The notes: generated by a model from the sequence alone, not told the origin. Shown: positions 32,807 to 42,287, numbered from the stretch's first letter. The stretch: 64,000 bases of DNA from Frankia sp. RB7 (GCA_030403585.1 JAUEPE010000010.1:62001-126000), one strand, 5' to 3'. Numbers and translations: made by a program.

Positions 32807-34465
32807 TCACGGCGCGTAGCCGTACACCGCGGCCGCATTGCCTGATGACACGAGCCCGCTCTCGACATCATCCTTGACGGCCGCGCGATCACGCTCGCTG
32901 GGCGCGCCGATGCCGGCGCCACCGGGCGTCAGCACCACGAGACGGTCGTCCGGCGGCACTTGCTGAAAGCCTTTGCCGCGCAGCTTCTTTCCGGACTTGA
33001 GGCCGACATAGCCGGCCTCGCCGTCACGGCCGCCATCACGGCCGCGCGGCGGATGATCGATGCGATCGAAGGCTGCGAGAATGTCGAAGGGCGCATCGAC
33101 GCCGCTGCCGACCTCGATGATCTGGCCGAGACCACCACGGGTGCGCCCTGCTCCGCCGGAATCCGGGCGCAATTCCTTGCGCCAGAAGATCAGCGGCGTC
33201 TGCGTCTCCGCGATCTCGACCGGCGTGCCGCGCACGCCGCTGGGATAGGCGGTAGCCGACAGCCCGTCCTTTGCGAACCGCGCGCCGGTGCCGCCATTGC
33301 TGGTGACCGCCATCGAGAACCCGTAATTACCGCCGGCACCAGAGCGGGTCTGGCCGCGCACGTTGAGATTCCACAGGCAAGAGGTGCCTTCCGCGGGCAC
33401 GCGCTCGGGAATGATCTGGCGCAGGCAGCCGAACACGACGTCGGGCAGCATCTGACCGACGATGTGCCGCGAGGCGACCGGCGCAGGCTTCGGCGCATTC
33501 AGGATCGCGCCCGACGGCGCCGACACCGTCAGCGGCGAGAGCGAGCCGGCATTGTTCGGGATTTGCGAGGCGACGACGCAGCCGAGGCCGAACACCGTAT
33601 AGGCAGTGGTGTAGGATAACGGCACGTTGATCCCGAATTTTGAAGCCGCGGAGGTGCCGTCGAAATCGACGTGGATGCCGTCATCCGAAATCGTCAGCGT
33701 TGCCGCCAGCGTGACCGGGGCGTCGTAACCGTCGACCACCATGCTGTTGCGCCATGTCCCCTTCGGCAGTTTTGCGATCTCTGCGAGCACCGCCTCGCGC
33801 GAGCGATCGCAGATGTAGTCGCCGAGCTCGTCGAGCGTGTCGATCTCGAACTCGGTCATCATCTCGACCAGGCGCTCGCAGCCGACATCGTTGCAGCCGG
33901 CGAGCGAATAGGTGTCGCCCTCGGTGTCGATCGGCAGCCGCGTGTTGGTGCGGATCATCGCCATCAGCGTCTCGTTGACGACGCCCTGGTCGATCAGCTT
34001 CAGCATGGGGATGTAGAGCCCCTCCATGAACACGTCGGTAGCGTCGGGCCCGAAGCCGATGCCGCCGATGTCCATGAGATGGCTGGTGCAGGAGAACAGC
34101 GCGACGACCTTGCCGTCCTTGAAACAGGGCGTGGTAACGACGAAATCGTTGAGATGGCCGGTGCCCATCCAGGGATCGTTGGTGATGTAGGCGTCACCTT
34201 GCTTCATCGTCTCGAGCGGGAAGTGGTTGATGAAGTGCTTGACTGATTCCGCCATCGAGTTGACGTGACCGGGCGTGCCCGTCACCGCCTGCGCCAGCAT
34301 CCGCCCCCTGAGGTCGAACACGCCGGCAGAGAGGTCGCCGCATTCGCGCACGATCGGGCTGAACGCCGTGCGGAGCAGCACCTGCCCCTGCTCCTCGACC
34401 ACGGCGATCAGCCGGTGCCACATGATCTGGAGGTCGATCAGGCTCGCGCCTTTTGCCTTGTTCAT
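32807..34465 (-). CDS. hyuB: Hydantoinase B / oxoprolinase family subunit
   Basis: This 552-aa protein matches the HyuB family: MNKAKGASLIDLQIMWHRLI at the start, SPIVRECGDLSAGVFD, and DAYITNDPWMGTGHLNDF. With HyuA it forms an ATP-dependent enzyme opening 5-membered cyclic amides or carboxylating ketones (N-methylhydantoinase, 5-oxoprolinase, acetone carboxylase relatives). The stop lies 60 bp from the convergent GST gene. The ATG is 2 bp after the hyuA stop, indicating co-translation. The exact substrate cannot be inferred. Confidence 0.93.
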   Translation of the reverse strand: MNKAKGASLIDLQIMWHRLIAVVEEQGQVLLRTAFSPIVRECGDLSAGVFDLRGRMLAQAVTGTPGHVNSMAESVKHFINHFPLETMKQGDAYITNDPWMGTGHLNDFVVTTPCFKDGKVVALFSCTSHLMDIGGIGFGPDATDVFMEGLYIPMLKLIDQGVVNETLMAMIRTNTRLPIDTEGDTYSLAGCNDVGCERLVEMMTEFEIDTLDELGDYICDRSREAVLAEIAKLPKGTWRNSMVVDGYDAPVTLAATLTISDDGIHVDFDGTSAASKFGINVPLSYTTAYTVFGLGCVVASQIPNNAGSLSPLTVSAPSGAILNAPKPAPVASRHIVGQMLPDVVFGCLRQIIPERVPAEGTSCLWNLNVRGQTRSGAGGNYGFSMAVTSNGGTGARFAKDGLSATAYPSGVRGTPVEIAETQTPLIFWRKELRPDSGGAGRTRGGLGQIIEVGSGVDAPFDILAAFDRIDHPPRGRDGGRDGEAGYVGLKSGKKLRGKGFQQVPPDDRLVVLTPGGAGIGAPSERDRAAVKDDVESGLVSSGNAAAVYGYAP

Positions 34466-34467
34466 GA

Positions 34468-36534
34468 TCAGGCCGCCTTCCGTTCCATGACGATGCTGCC
34501 GGCACCGTCGATATGCGCATCAAAACTGTTCGAGACGAAAGTGGAGGTTTCGTCCTCCGCGATCACGGCAGGCCCCGCAATCGTCGCGCCCGGCGCCATG
34601 TCCTCGCGGCGGTAGAGCGGGATCTCGATCACTTCGCCTGCCCGGCCGTCGAAGAATTTACGGCTGCCGGAGGCCTTGCCCGCAGGCTTGCGCGTCACGG
34701 CGGCGACGACAGACGGATTGCGCGCGTCCGTCGTAGCGAGCACCGACCAGCTCAGCACCTCGATCGCGGCGCCCGGGATCGGACGCTCGAACATCGCCGA
34801 ATAGTCCGCCTCGAATTTCTGGCGCAGGCCGGCTAGATCGGCTGACGTCAGCGGCCGGTTCGGCAGCTCGACGGTGATCTCGTGGCCCTGGCCGACATAG
34901 CGCATGAACGCCGCGCGGCGTTCACGCACCGGCGCGCCGGCCGCACCGGGCTCGACCAGCGCACGCGCTTCGGTCACCATGTCCTGAAGCAGGTCGGAGA
35001 CCGCGCCCGTATCAAGATCGTCGAGCCGGACGTGGCGGCTGCGCACCAGTTCATAGGCGATGGGCGCGGCAAGGAATCCGACCGCCGAGCCAACGCCGGC
35101 GTTCGACGGCACGATCACCCTGGAAACGCCGATCTTCTCGGCGACACGCGCGGCATGGAGCGGCGCGGCACCGCCAAACGCGATCAGTGTATGCTGGCCG
35201 ACGATCTCGCCGCGCTCGACCGCGTGCACGCGCGCCGCGCTCGCCATGTTCTCGCAGACGACCTCATGCACGGCATAGGCCGCGGTTTCCGCCGACAGGC
35301 CGAGCGGCTCGCCGACGCTGCGCAGCAGCGCCTGCTTCGAAAGCTCCGGATCGAGCTTGATTGTGCCGCCGGCAAAGGCGTTGGGATCGATCATGCCAAG
35401 CGCGACGTCGGCGTCGGTCACGGCCGGACGCTGGCCGCCACGGCCATAGCAGGCCGGTCCCGGTTCGGAAGACGCACTCTCGGGGCCGACGGTCACACGC
35501 TTCATCGCGTCGACATGCGCGATCGAGCCGCCGCCGGCGCCGATCTCGACCATCTCGATCACGGGGATGCGCACCGGCAGGCCGGAGCCTTTCAGGAAGC
35601 GCGCGGCACGATCGACCTCGAACACACGCGAGGTCTCGGGCTGGTACTTCTCGATCAGGCAGATCTTTGCGGTGGTGCCGCCCATGTCGAAGGAGAGCAC
35701 CTTGCTCTCGCCAAGGCGTGCGGCGATCTGCGCCGCGAAGATGGCGCCGCCGGCAGGACCGGATTCGACGAGGCGCACCGGAAAGCGCCGCGCCGTCTCG
35801 ATCGAGGTGACGCCGCCGCCGGAGGTGACGAGATAGATGGCACCGCGATACTGCTCGACCTGCAAGGCGTCCGCCATACGCGCGAGATAACCGTCGATCA
35901 GCGGTTGCACATAGGCGTTCGCGACCGCCGTCGAGGTGCGCTCATATTCGCGGATCTCGGGGCACACCGCGGAGGACACGGTCACGGAGATGCCGGGCAT
36001 CTCCTCACAGATGATCGCAGCCGTGCGGCGCTCGTGCTCGGGATTGGCGTAGGAATGCAGGAATGCGATGGCGACGCTCTCAACGTTCAGCGCACGCAAT
36101 TTCGGCGCGAGTGCGCGCACGGCTGCTTCGTCCAGCGGGAGACGGACGGCACCATGCGCGTCGACGCGCTCGGGCACAGTGAACCGCAAGTTGCGCGGCG
36201 CCAGCGGCTTCGGCTTGTCGATGCCGAGGTCATACTGGTCGTAGCGGCTCTCGGTGCCGATATCGAGCACGTCGCGAAAACCGTCGGTCGCAATCAGCGC
36301 CGTCTTGGCGCCGCGCCGCTCGATGATCGCGTTGGTCGCGAGTGTCGTGCCATGAATGAAGACGTCGATGTCGCTGATGTGAGCACGTGCATCAGCCAGA
36401 ATGAGGCGCATGCCGTCCAGCACCGCCTCTTCCGGCCGTTGCGGCGTCGTCAGCACCTTGCGCGTCTTGCGATCCTGACCCACGTCCAGCACGATGTCGG
36501 TGAACGTGCCACCGATATCAACGGCAAGCCGCAT
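34468..36534 (-). CDS. hyuA: Hydantoinase A / oxoprolinase family subunit
   Basis: This 688-aa ATP-binding subunit starts at the ATG 36534 (MRLAVDIGGTFTDIVLDVG), whose GGTFTD phosphate-1 motif marks the actin-like ATPase fold. Further family motifs are HGTTLATNAIIERRGAKTAL, SFDMGGTTAKICL and GRGGQRPAVTDADV. An upstream in-frame ATG would add six residues. It pairs with hyuB 2 bp downstream. Together they could feed on hydantoins, 5-oxoproline or related cyclic ureas, which fits the separate carbamoylase locus at 54-63 kb. Confidence 0.94.
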   Translation of the reverse strand: MRLAVDIGGTFTDIVLDVGQDRKTRKVLTTPQRPEEAVLDGMRLILADARAHISDIDVFIHGTTLATNAIIERRGAKTALIATDGFRDVLDIGTESRYDQYDLGIDKPKPLAPRNLRFTVPERVDAHGAVRLPLDEAAVRALAPKLRALNVESVAIAFLHSYANPEHERRTAAIICEEMPGISVTVSSAVCPEIREYERTSTAVANAYVQPLIDGYLARMADALQVEQYRGAIYLVTSGGGVTSIETARRFPVRLVESGPAGGAIFAAQIAARLGESKVLSFDMGGTTAKICLIEKYQPETSRVFEVDRAARFLKGSGLPVRIPVIEMVEIGAGGGSIAHVDAMKRVTVGPESASSEPGPACYGRGGQRPAVTDADVALGMIDPNAFAGGTIKLDPELSKQALLRSVGEPLGLSAETAAYAVHEVVCENMASAARVHAVERGEIVGQHTLIAFGGAAPLHAARVAEKIGVSRVIVPSNAGVGSAVGFLAAPIAYELVRSRHVRLDDLDTGAVSDLLQDMVTEARALVEPGAAGAPVRERRAAFMRYVGQGHEITVELPNRPLTSADLAGLRQKFEADYSAMFERPIPGAAIEVLSWSVLATTDARNPSVVAAVTRKPAGKASGSRKFFDGRAGEVIEIPLYRREDMAPGATIAGPAVIAEDETSTFVSNSFDAHIDGAGSIVMERKAA

Positions 36535-36694
36535 TTCGGCTCCCTCAAACATTCCAAAATTCTCCGTGCTGAGTCGTCAAGGCCATGGTGAAAACACAGC
36601 AATTTCCATGCCATCGAGCATGCCAACAAAGCTGCGCCCGGCTATTCTGCTTGGCACCCATGCAATAGGCAAGACGTGTTCGCTTCGCGCGAGT

Positions 36695-37516
36695 TCAGAG
36701 CAGGAATGCCAGCGCCGCCTCGCAGCGCTCCTCGACCTTGAGCGTCAGGAGATCGTCGGCACGGGTGCGCCCGAGATTGATCGCGGCGATCGGAATCTGC
36801 CGATCTGCGGCAGCCTTCACGAAGCGGAAGCCGGAATAGACCATCAGCGACGACCCGACGATCAGCATCGCGTCGGCCTGGGCCAGATGATCCTGCGCGG
36901 TTGCGACCACGTCGCGCGGGACGTTCTCGCCGAAGAAAACGACGTCGGGCTTGAGGATGCCGCCGCAGGCTTCGCAAGCAGGCACCTTGAACGACGAGAA
37001 ATCCGCAAGCTCCAGGTCGGCATCACCATCAGGCGCGTCCGCGGCGTCGAGCGTCAGCCATTCCGCATTGGCGTGGCCGAGCGCATCCTGGAATTCGTTG
37101 CGAGATGTCTTGCGGCTGCAGCCCATGCAGCGAACCAGGTCGAGCCGTCCGTGCAAATCGATCACCTGCCGGTGGCCGGCGGATTGATGTAGCCGGTCGA
37201 CATTCTGGGTCAGCAGCATCTCGCAGCGCCCGCCCGCCTCGAGCCGGGCGAGCGCATGATGGGCATCGTTCGGCTTCGCCTGGCCGAACCGCCGCCAGCC
37301 GATCAGGCTGCGCGCCCAGTAGCGCCGGCGCGTATGCTCTTCGGACATGAAGGCCTGGAAGTTGACCGGCTGGGTCCGCTTCCAGTTGCCGTGGCCGTCG
37401 CGATAGTCGGGAATGCCGGAATTGGTGCTACAGCCGGCGCCGGTCAGCACGAACAGACGCGCGTGCCTGTCGACGAAATCCTGGAGCAGGGGGTGTGCCA
37501 GCGGAGCATTTGCCAT
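36695..37516 (-). CDS. Sir2-family NAD-dependent protein deacylase
   Basis: This 273-aa sirtuin removes acyl groups from protein lysines, using NAD. It carries the NAD-binding GAGCSTNSGIPDYRD, the catalytic His in TQNVDRLHQSAGH, and two Cys pairs for zinc (RCMGC, and ACEACGG followed by ILKPDVVFFGE). The ATG at 37516 (MANAPLAHPLL) is chosen over a TTG nine codons upstream. In alphaproteobacteria such enzymes often regulate acyl-CoA synthetases; no such gene is adjacent. It is downstream of a short unassigned gene. Confidence 0.93.
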   Translation of the reverse strand: MANAPLAHPLLQDFVDRHARLFVLTGAGCSTNSGIPDYRDGHGNWKRTQPVNFQAFMSEEHTRRRYWARSLIGWRRFGQAKPNDAHHALARLEAGGRCEMLLTQNVDRLHQSAGHRQVIDLHGRLDLVRCMGCSRKTSRNEFQDALGHANAEWLTLDAADAPDGDADLELADFSSFKVPACEACGGILKPDVVFFGENVPRDVVATAQDHLAQADAMLIVGSSLMVYSGFRFVKAAADRQIPIAAINLGRTRADDLLTLKVEERCEAALAFLL

Positions 37517-37553
37517 GGAGCAGATGTAGTCTGCGCCGGTCAATTTTGCCAGA

Positions 37554-37640
37554 TCACCCGTGTTCGGGCGGCTCGAAGCCGGCGATCAGCTTGATGAGCC
37601 CGCTCCGCCGCGCGGTCCCGGTCTTGCGGAACACGAGCAC
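37554..37640 (-). other. Coding-like tail fragment, possibly a frameshifted C-terminus
   Basis: Just after the stop of the 134-aa gene, another frame reads without break GDVLVFRKTGTARRSGLIKL then IAGFEPPEHG before its stop. The composition looks coding, but the only start is a GTG inside it. It is one base out of frame with the preceding gene. It may be the true end of that protein after an indel, or a chance frame. Confidence 0.25.
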
Positions 37641-37648
37641 GTCACCGA

Positions 37649-38053
37649 TCAGACCTTGTGGGGACCAACGTCATGCTTGTGCTTGTGAAGAAAACGGGCG
37701 AGCTGCCCGCGGAGCGCCGCTGTCTCCAACAATGTTCCAACCGACCCGGCGGTGTCGAAAAGCTCGCGTTGAAGGGGCGTCGGCAAAGAATTCCATTGCA
37801 TGATGACGGCCGCGCCGAGACAGCGCAAAACATGCTCCTCCTCCGCGGCGAGGGCCGCGCCGCGCGAACGCTCGGCCTCCCCTGCGTTGACTGCATCCAC
37901 GTATTGATCCGCGAGGACCTGCTCATTGTCCGCGCGCGTTACGAGGCTGTCCTGAAGTTTCTCAAATTTGCGGGTATCGTCCTTGCCGGACGAATTCCTG
38001 GCCAATTCGCCGTACGCGGCCGCTTTTGCACGATACTGTAGAAATTTAAACAT
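37649..38053 (-). CDS. Unassigned 134-aa cytoplasmic protein
   Basis: The ATG at 38053 (MFKFLQYRAKAAAYGELARN) is preceded by GAAGGAGCCCGC, a good ribosome site. The protein is mostly helical, rich in Ala, Glu and Arg, with a His/Lys-rich end (HKHKHDVGPHKV). No domain is recognised. It is 51 bp downstream of an HWE histidine kinase gene on the same strand, hinting at co-expression. The reading frame after its stop continues convincingly one base out of register. Confidence 0.65.
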   Translation of the reverse strand: MFKFLQYRAKAAAYGELARNSSGKDDTRKFEKLQDSLVTRADNEQVLADQYVDAVNAGEAERSRGAALAAEEEHVLRCLGAAVIMQWNSLPTPLQRELFDTAGSVGTLLETAALRGQLARFLHKHKHDVGPHKV

Positions 38054-38104
38054 GCGGGCTCCTTCGCTGAAAGTCTTCACGCATCCCTGCCTGCCGCTCA
38101 CCGA

Positions 38105-38884
38105 CTATGCCTGCGGAGGAGCCCTCAGAGAAATCAGCGGAGCGTCGAACGCGTACGCGAAGCCCCGCTCCGCATAGGTCAATTGCACGTTGCCCTGAAG
38201 TTGGCGGCCAAGGGTTTCGATCAATCTCGTTCCAAGGCTGCGCTTGACGGGTGGCTCGACCAACGGACCATCCTTCTCGGTCCAGGTCAGGTGCAAGCGC
38301 GACGTCTGCAGGTGGATCGTCCAGACGATGTCGACGCTCCCCCGTGGGACGGAAAAGGCGCCATATTTTGTGGCGTTCGTGCAAAGCTCGTTGAGCGTCA
38401 TAGCGACGGCGATGACAGCGCCCGAATTAATCCGGATATCGGGTCCCGAGATCGAGAACTTCGACTCATTGCGATCGTCGAAAGATTCGATGGCACTGCG
38501 GACGACCGCGCCGAGATCGGCGTTCGACCATTTAGTCTGCAAAAGGAGATCGTGTGCCCCGCCGAGTGCCAATAAACGGCCCTCGATAGCCTGCTGCGCA
38601 TGGTCCACGCCTTGCACGTTGCGCAGGCTCTGCGAGACGATGGCGGAGACGGTCGCAAGTGTCTTCTTGACGCGGTGGTGAAGCTCTTCGAGCATCAATT
38701 TTTGCAGCTTGTCGGACGTCTCTCGCTCTTTGGCATCGATGCCCGCCCTGGCCAGCAGATCCCTCGCATCGATCGCGGCCTGGGCGAGGAGAAGCCGCAG
38801 GCTGACATTCTCTGCCGCCAGAGCATCCTCGTACGATTCAGTGCCGCCGGGGTGTTGGCCCGTACGGAGATCGATCTCGAGCAT
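38105..38884 (-). CDS. HWE/HisKA_2-family sensor histidine kinase
   Basis: This 259-aa soluble kinase lacks any membrane or PAS sensor domain. The phosphoacceptor motif ELHHRVKK has His at about residue 69. The ATPase domain shows NELCTNATKYGAF (N box with the HWE-type Asn) and GTRLIETLGRQLQG. Such kinases phosphorylate single-domain or PhyR-type regulators in alphaproteobacteria. No cognate regulator is adjacent, so it is an orphan. Its ~50 N-terminal residues form a coiled coil. It heads a unit with the 134-aa gene. Confidence 0.9.
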   Translation of the reverse strand: MLEIDLRTGQHPGGTESYEDALAAENVSLRLLLAQAAIDARDLLARAGIDAKERETSDKLQKLMLEELHHRVKKTLATVSAIVSQSLRNVQGVDHAQQAIEGRLLALGGAHDLLLQTKWSNADLGAVVRSAIESFDDRNESKFSISGPDIRINSGAVIAVAMTLNELCTNATKYGAFSVPRGSVDIVWTIHLQTSRLHLTWTEKDGPLVEPPVKRSLGTRLIETLGRQLQGNVQLTYAERGFAYAFDAPLISLRAPPQA

Positions 38885-38948
38885 TGGCGACTATATCACG
38901 TTGGTTGCTGGACAGTTCCATCACGTAAGGGGAATGCCGGTAGCACGA

Positions 38949-39182
38949 TCATTTGCTTGCACCCTTCGCTGCAGAAAAATACGCAAGGATTTCGGCTGCG
39001 TTTCCAAGGACAGCGGCGCTCCGCATTGCCACCGTGCGCTTGTCTCCTGACGGCATCTCGCGGGCACGATCAAGGGCGTCGATGGCCCTGGTGCTCAACT
39101 CGCAAGCCAACGAGGCCGGGATCAATTCTGACGAGCTGCTTGATTGAGCAGATGGCAAAGGCACGCCGAGAGCGGCTACCAT
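38949..39182 (-). CDS. Small helical protein, 77 aa
   Basis: The C-terminal half (AIDALDRAREMPSGDKRTVA, then AAVLGNAAEILAYF) matches a short helical motif I recognise from many small rhizobial proteins with ALDxARxMPPG-like sequence. The N-terminal Ser/Pro-rich part is less convincing and the true start may be downstream. It lies 64 bp upstream of the HWE kinase on the same strand. Function unknown. Confidence 0.55.
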   Translation of the reverse strand: MVAALGVPLPSAQSSSSSELIPASLACELSTRAIDALDRAREMPSGDKRTVAMRSAAVLGNAAEILAYFSAAKGASK

Positions 39183-39539
39183 TGTATGAGCATCGGATCA
39201 GCCACCAACGATATGAAGAAGATCGGCATCAAGGCTGGAGGTACGAGCCACTCACGAAGGCTTAATCCGGGAGAATCCGACATACTGACCGCCTGTTGGT
39301 CACGGCGGGAGCGCAATGCTCTCAGTCACCGATGACAGCCGAGGGGCGAGCGGTGATCAGCTGAATATAGTCCCCTTTCCCCGAATTACGAGGCCCGGCA
39401 AAAACTATTGTAACGATCGGCATCGAACCGCGTTGTAACCCCGTGCCAGGTCCTCACTTGAGAGAATGGCAATCGTGTCGATCTGCCGGGCTCCCATCCG
39501 ACACCCGCCTCAAATCCTGCAACTTGATCGGCCTGCACC
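39183..39539. other. Intergenic region; nothing recognised
   Basis: This gap separates a minus-strand small gene from the plus-strand DUF1488 gene and should contain both promoters. A 63-codon plus frame (39144-39335) has no convincing features. I see no GGAAC-N16/17-CGTT EcfG-type site ahead of either gene. Confidence 0.4.
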
Positions 39540-39800
39540 ATGATCGACTTTCCAAATCACAGCCGCTCATATGACCGGACACGGCGTGCCGTGCGGTTTT
39601 GGGGCTACGACAGCGCCATTGAGGCATCGTTTTTCATAGAGGAAGGCGCATTGAAGCGACTCCAGCCGAACGGTGCTTCCAACGAATTGGGCTTTCTGGA
39701 CGCGTTTGATTGCCACCGCGACCTGATATGCGCCGCCGCGGCCAAGGCGTATGTCCGCGGCAGCAGGGGCTCTTACAATTTGGTCGCGGGAGATTTTTGA
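39540..39800 (+). CDS. DUF1488 family protein
   Basis: This 86-aa cytoplasmic protein has the DUF1488 pattern: IDFPNHSRSYDRTRRAVRFW near the start, ASFFIEEGALKRLQ in the middle and RDLICAAAAKAYVRGSRGSY near the end. The family is common in rhizobia and is of unknown function. The gene appears monocistronic, convergent with an SDR gene 50 bp downstream. Confidence 0.88.
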   Translation: MIDFPNHSRSYDRTRRAVRFWGYDSAIEASFFIEEGALKRLQPNGASNELGFLDAFDCHRDLICAAAAKAYVRGSRGSYNLVAGDF

Positions 39801-39852
39801 GCGGACCGCTCGCGCACGCCTCGAACCAGCAATCCACCCGCGAATGCACGTT

Positions 39853-40683
39853 CTAGCTCGCCCAGTTCTCCCGGAACTCTGGAAACAGCGTCAAGCCGCC
39901 GCAGGCGTAGATGGTCTGGCCGGTGATGTAGCTGGCGTCATCCGAGGCGAGGAACGAGAACACGGCGGCGATCTCTTCCGGCGTGCCGACGCGCCCGAGC
40001 GGAATATGGCTCGCGACGTTGGCGCGCTTTTCGGCGTCGCCGGTCCAGGCCGCATTGATCGGCGTGTCGATCGCGCCGGGACCGACTGCATTGACGCGAA
40101 TACCGCGGCCGGCAAATTCCAGTGCCAGCGTGCGGGTCAGATTGGCCATGCCGCCCTTGCTGATCGAATAAGCGAGATAGCCCGGCTTCGGAATGATCTG
40201 GTGGACGCTGGAGCAGTTGATGATGCTGCCGCCTCCGCCGCGCGCGACGAAGTGCGCCAGCGCCCTCTGCGCGCAGAGCACGGCGCCGTTGAGATTGACG
40301 TCGATGATGCGGCGATAGGTTTCGACGTCGAGCGCCTCGCTCGGCGATTCACGCTGGAAGCCGGCATTGTTGACGAGACAGTCGAGGCGCTTCCAGCGCG
40401 CCAGGATCGTCTCGAACATCGCAGCCACCTCCTGGTCGTTGCTGACGTCGGCCTTGATGATGACATGGTCGAGCTCGCCGTGACCACGGTCAATCGATGC
40501 AGTCCGCGCGAGCGCGAGCGTCTCTTCGGCCTTCTCGGGGTGATCGACATAATTGATGGCAACGGTCGCCCCTTCCTGGGCGAACCGGATGGCGACGGCG
40601 CGGCCAATGCCTTGCGAGGCGCCGGTCACCAGCGCGTATTGGCCAGTGAGGCGCGAGGGAAACGGGGTGGAACGATCGGTCAT
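39853..40683 (-). CDS. SDR-family oxidoreductase (glucose 1-dehydrogenase-like)
   Basis: This 276-aa classical SDR has TGASQGIG at 20-27, NNAG at 105-108, catalytic Tyr172/Lys176 (YSISK) and the usual Ser in NCSSVH. The C-terminal FLASDDASYITGQTIYACGG is typical of glucose 1-dehydrogenase/3-oxoacyl-reductase-like enzymes. N44 after strand 2 (AINYVDHPE) suggests NADP. The ATG at 40683 has a GGAG site; the longer frame is not SDR-like. Substrate not defined. It is divergent from dctA. Confidence 0.9.
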   Translation of the reverse strand: MTDRSTPFPSRLTGQYALVTGASQGIGRAVAIRFAQEGATVAINYVDHPEKAEETLALARTASIDRGHGELDHVIIKADVSNDQEVAAMFETILARWKRLDCLVNNAGFQRESPSEALDVETYRRIIDVNLNGAVLCAQRALAHFVARGGGGSIINCSSVHQIIPKPGYLAYSISKGGMANLTRTLALEFAGRGIRVNAVGPGAIDTPINAAWTGDAEKRANVASHIPLGRVGTPEEIAAVFSFLASDDASYITGQTIYACGGLTLFPEFRENWAS

Positions 40684-40913
40684 GAACTTTCTCCGGAGTG
40701 CCTCATCAGCGGCGGAAGGCGCGTTTTGTTCCATCCCCTGAGTGCAACCCTGCGATCGCACCCGGTCGGCCTCACGCTCAAATTCGACGCGTTCACCATC
40801 GGCGAGATCGGCATCGCGACCTTCGGCACCATCATCGTCCCCCATTGCGGTGCAGCGATTGATCTTCGTGCGATCCGACAAAAATGTGATTGTTGCTTAT
40901 GCGGCGAACATCA

Positions 40914-40929
40914 CATGATGTAAATCATG
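40914..40929. promoter_or_regulatory. Inverted repeat upstream of dctA
   Basis: CATGAT-GTAA-ATCATG is a perfect 6-4-6 dyad ending 29 bp before the dctA start. It resembles the geometry of Crp/Fnr-family boxes (TTGAT-N4-ATCAA) but with altered outer bases, so the assignment is weak. No TGGCAC-N5-TTGC sigma-54 promoter was found, unlike classical rhizobial dctA. Confidence 0.4.
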
Positions 40930-40958
40930 CAAGATCGACGCGTTCCGGGGCAAGTCAT

Positions 40959-42287
40959 ATGACACAAGTCGCGATCCAGCCAGCCGTGCACCGCCGGCAC
41001 CAGCCCTGGTACAAGATCCTCTATATCCAGGTCCTGATCGCGATCGCACTCGGCGTTCTGATCGGCTATTTCTTTCCCGATCTCGGCAAGGAACTGAAGC
41101 CGCTCGGCGACGGCTTCATCGCACTGATCAAAATGATGATCGCGCCGGTGATCTTTTGCACCGTGGTGCACGGCATCTCCTCGATGGGTGACCTCAAGCG
41201 CGTCGGCCGGGTCGGGCTGAAGTCGTTGATCTATTTCGAGATGGTCTCAACCGTCGCGCTCGCAATGGGACTGCTGGTCGGCGAGATTCTTCAGCCGGGA
41301 CATGGCTTCAACATCGATCCTGCGACGATCGACCCGAAGTCGGTCGCGACCTACGTCACCAAGGCCAAGGAAGATGGCATCGTGGCCCATTTGATGGGGA
41401 TCATTCCCGACAGCTATGTGGGCGCGATCGCACGCGGCGACCTGCTCCAGGTGCTCCTGATCTCGATCCTGTCGGGCTTCGCCATCGCCTTCCTCGGCAA
41501 GGCCGGCGAGCCGATCGCGAACGCGATCGACAAGGCCGCAAAGATGTTCTTCGGCATCATCCGCATCATCGTGCGCGTGGCGCCGATCGGCGCCTTCGGC
41601 GCGATGGCGTTTACCGTCGGCGCCTACGGCCTCGGCTCGCTGCTCAACCTCGCCGCCCTGATCGGCACGTTCTATCTCACCAGCATCCTGTTCGTGCTGA
41701 TCGTGCTGGGCTCGATCGCCAGGCTCGCCGGTTTCTCGATCCTGCGCTTCATCGCCTACATCAAGGACGAGCTGCTGATCGTGCTCGGTACCTCGTCGTC
41801 GGAGACCGTGCTTCCGCAGATGATCCAGAAGATGGAGCATCTCGGCGCCTCGCGCTCGGTGGTCGGCCTCGTCATCCCGACCGGCTACAGCTTCAACCTC
41901 GACGGCACCAACATCTACATGACGCTGGCAACGCTGTTCCTGGCGCAGGCGACCAACACCCATCTGACCATCTGGCAGGAGCTCGGCATTCTGGGCATCG
42001 CCATGATCACCTCGAAGGGCGCATCCGGCGTGACCGGCGCCGGCTTCATTACGCTCGCCGCGACACTCTCGATCGTGCCTGATATTCCGATCCAGTCGAT
42101 CGCGATCCTGGTCGGCATCGACAAGTTCATGAGCGAGTGCCGCGCGCTGACCAATCTGATCGGCAACGGCGTCGCCTGCGTCGTCATCAGCATCTCCGAA
42201 GGCGAGCTCGACCGCGACAAGCTGCACGAGACCATGGCGCACCCGCTGGAGATGGGCGAAGCGCTGGAACCTGGCGGAAGCCTGTAA
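40959..42287 (+). CDS. dctA: C4-dicarboxylate:cation symporter DctA
   Basis: DctA imports succinate, fumarate and malate across the inner membrane; in rhizobia it supplies bacteroids. The protein is 442 aa from the ATG at 40959 ([20 protein letters not shown]). It has about eight transmembrane segments plus two hairpin loops. Family motifs include [17 protein letters not shown], the Ser-rich loop [11 protein letters not shown] and the Na+/substrate motif [13 protein letters not shown]. The DctB/DctD two-component genes are not adjacent. A terminator follows the gene. Confidence 0.97.
   Translation: MTQVAIQPAVHRRHQPWYKILYIQVLIAIALGVLIGYFFPDLGKELKPLGDGFIALIKMMIAPVIFCTVVHGISSMGDLKRVGRVGLKSLIYFEMVSTVALAMGLLVGEILQPGHGFNIDPATIDPKSVATYVTKAKEDGIVAHLMGIIPDSYVGAIARGDLLQVLLISILSGFAIAFLGKAGEPIANAIDKAAKMFFGIIRIIVRVAPIGAFGAMAFTVGAYGLGSLLNLAALIGTFYLTSILFVLIVLGSIARLAGFSILRFIAYIKDELLIVLGTSSSETVLPQMIQKMEHLGASRSVVGLVIPTGYSFNLDGTNIYMTLATLFLAQATNTHLTIWQELGILGIAMITSKGASGVTGAGFITLAATLSIVPDIPIQSIAILVGIDKFMSECRALTNLIGNGVACVVISISEGELDRDKLHETMAHPLEMGEALEPGGSL

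Noticed and set aside
34882..36591. 569-codon plus-strand frame opposite hyuA
   Set aside because: It mirrors the hyuA coding region and shows only antisense-type composition.
36600..36690. TTGGCACCCATGCAAT as a sigma-54 promoter near 36.65 kb
   Set aside because: The -12 TTGC element is missing and no plus-strand gene follows.
38885..38960. EcfG-type (GGAAC-N16/17-CGTT) promoter upstream of the HWE kinase
   Set aside because: A GGAAC is present on the minus strand but no CGTT at the right distance.
39144..39335. 63-codon plus frame in the 39 kb gap
   Set aside because: Partly antisense to the 77-aa gene, with no motif and no ribosome site.
40861..40958. Possible sigma-54 promoter before dctA
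   Set aside because: No GG and GC elements with the required 10-bp spacing; TGTGATTGTTGC lacks the -24 element.
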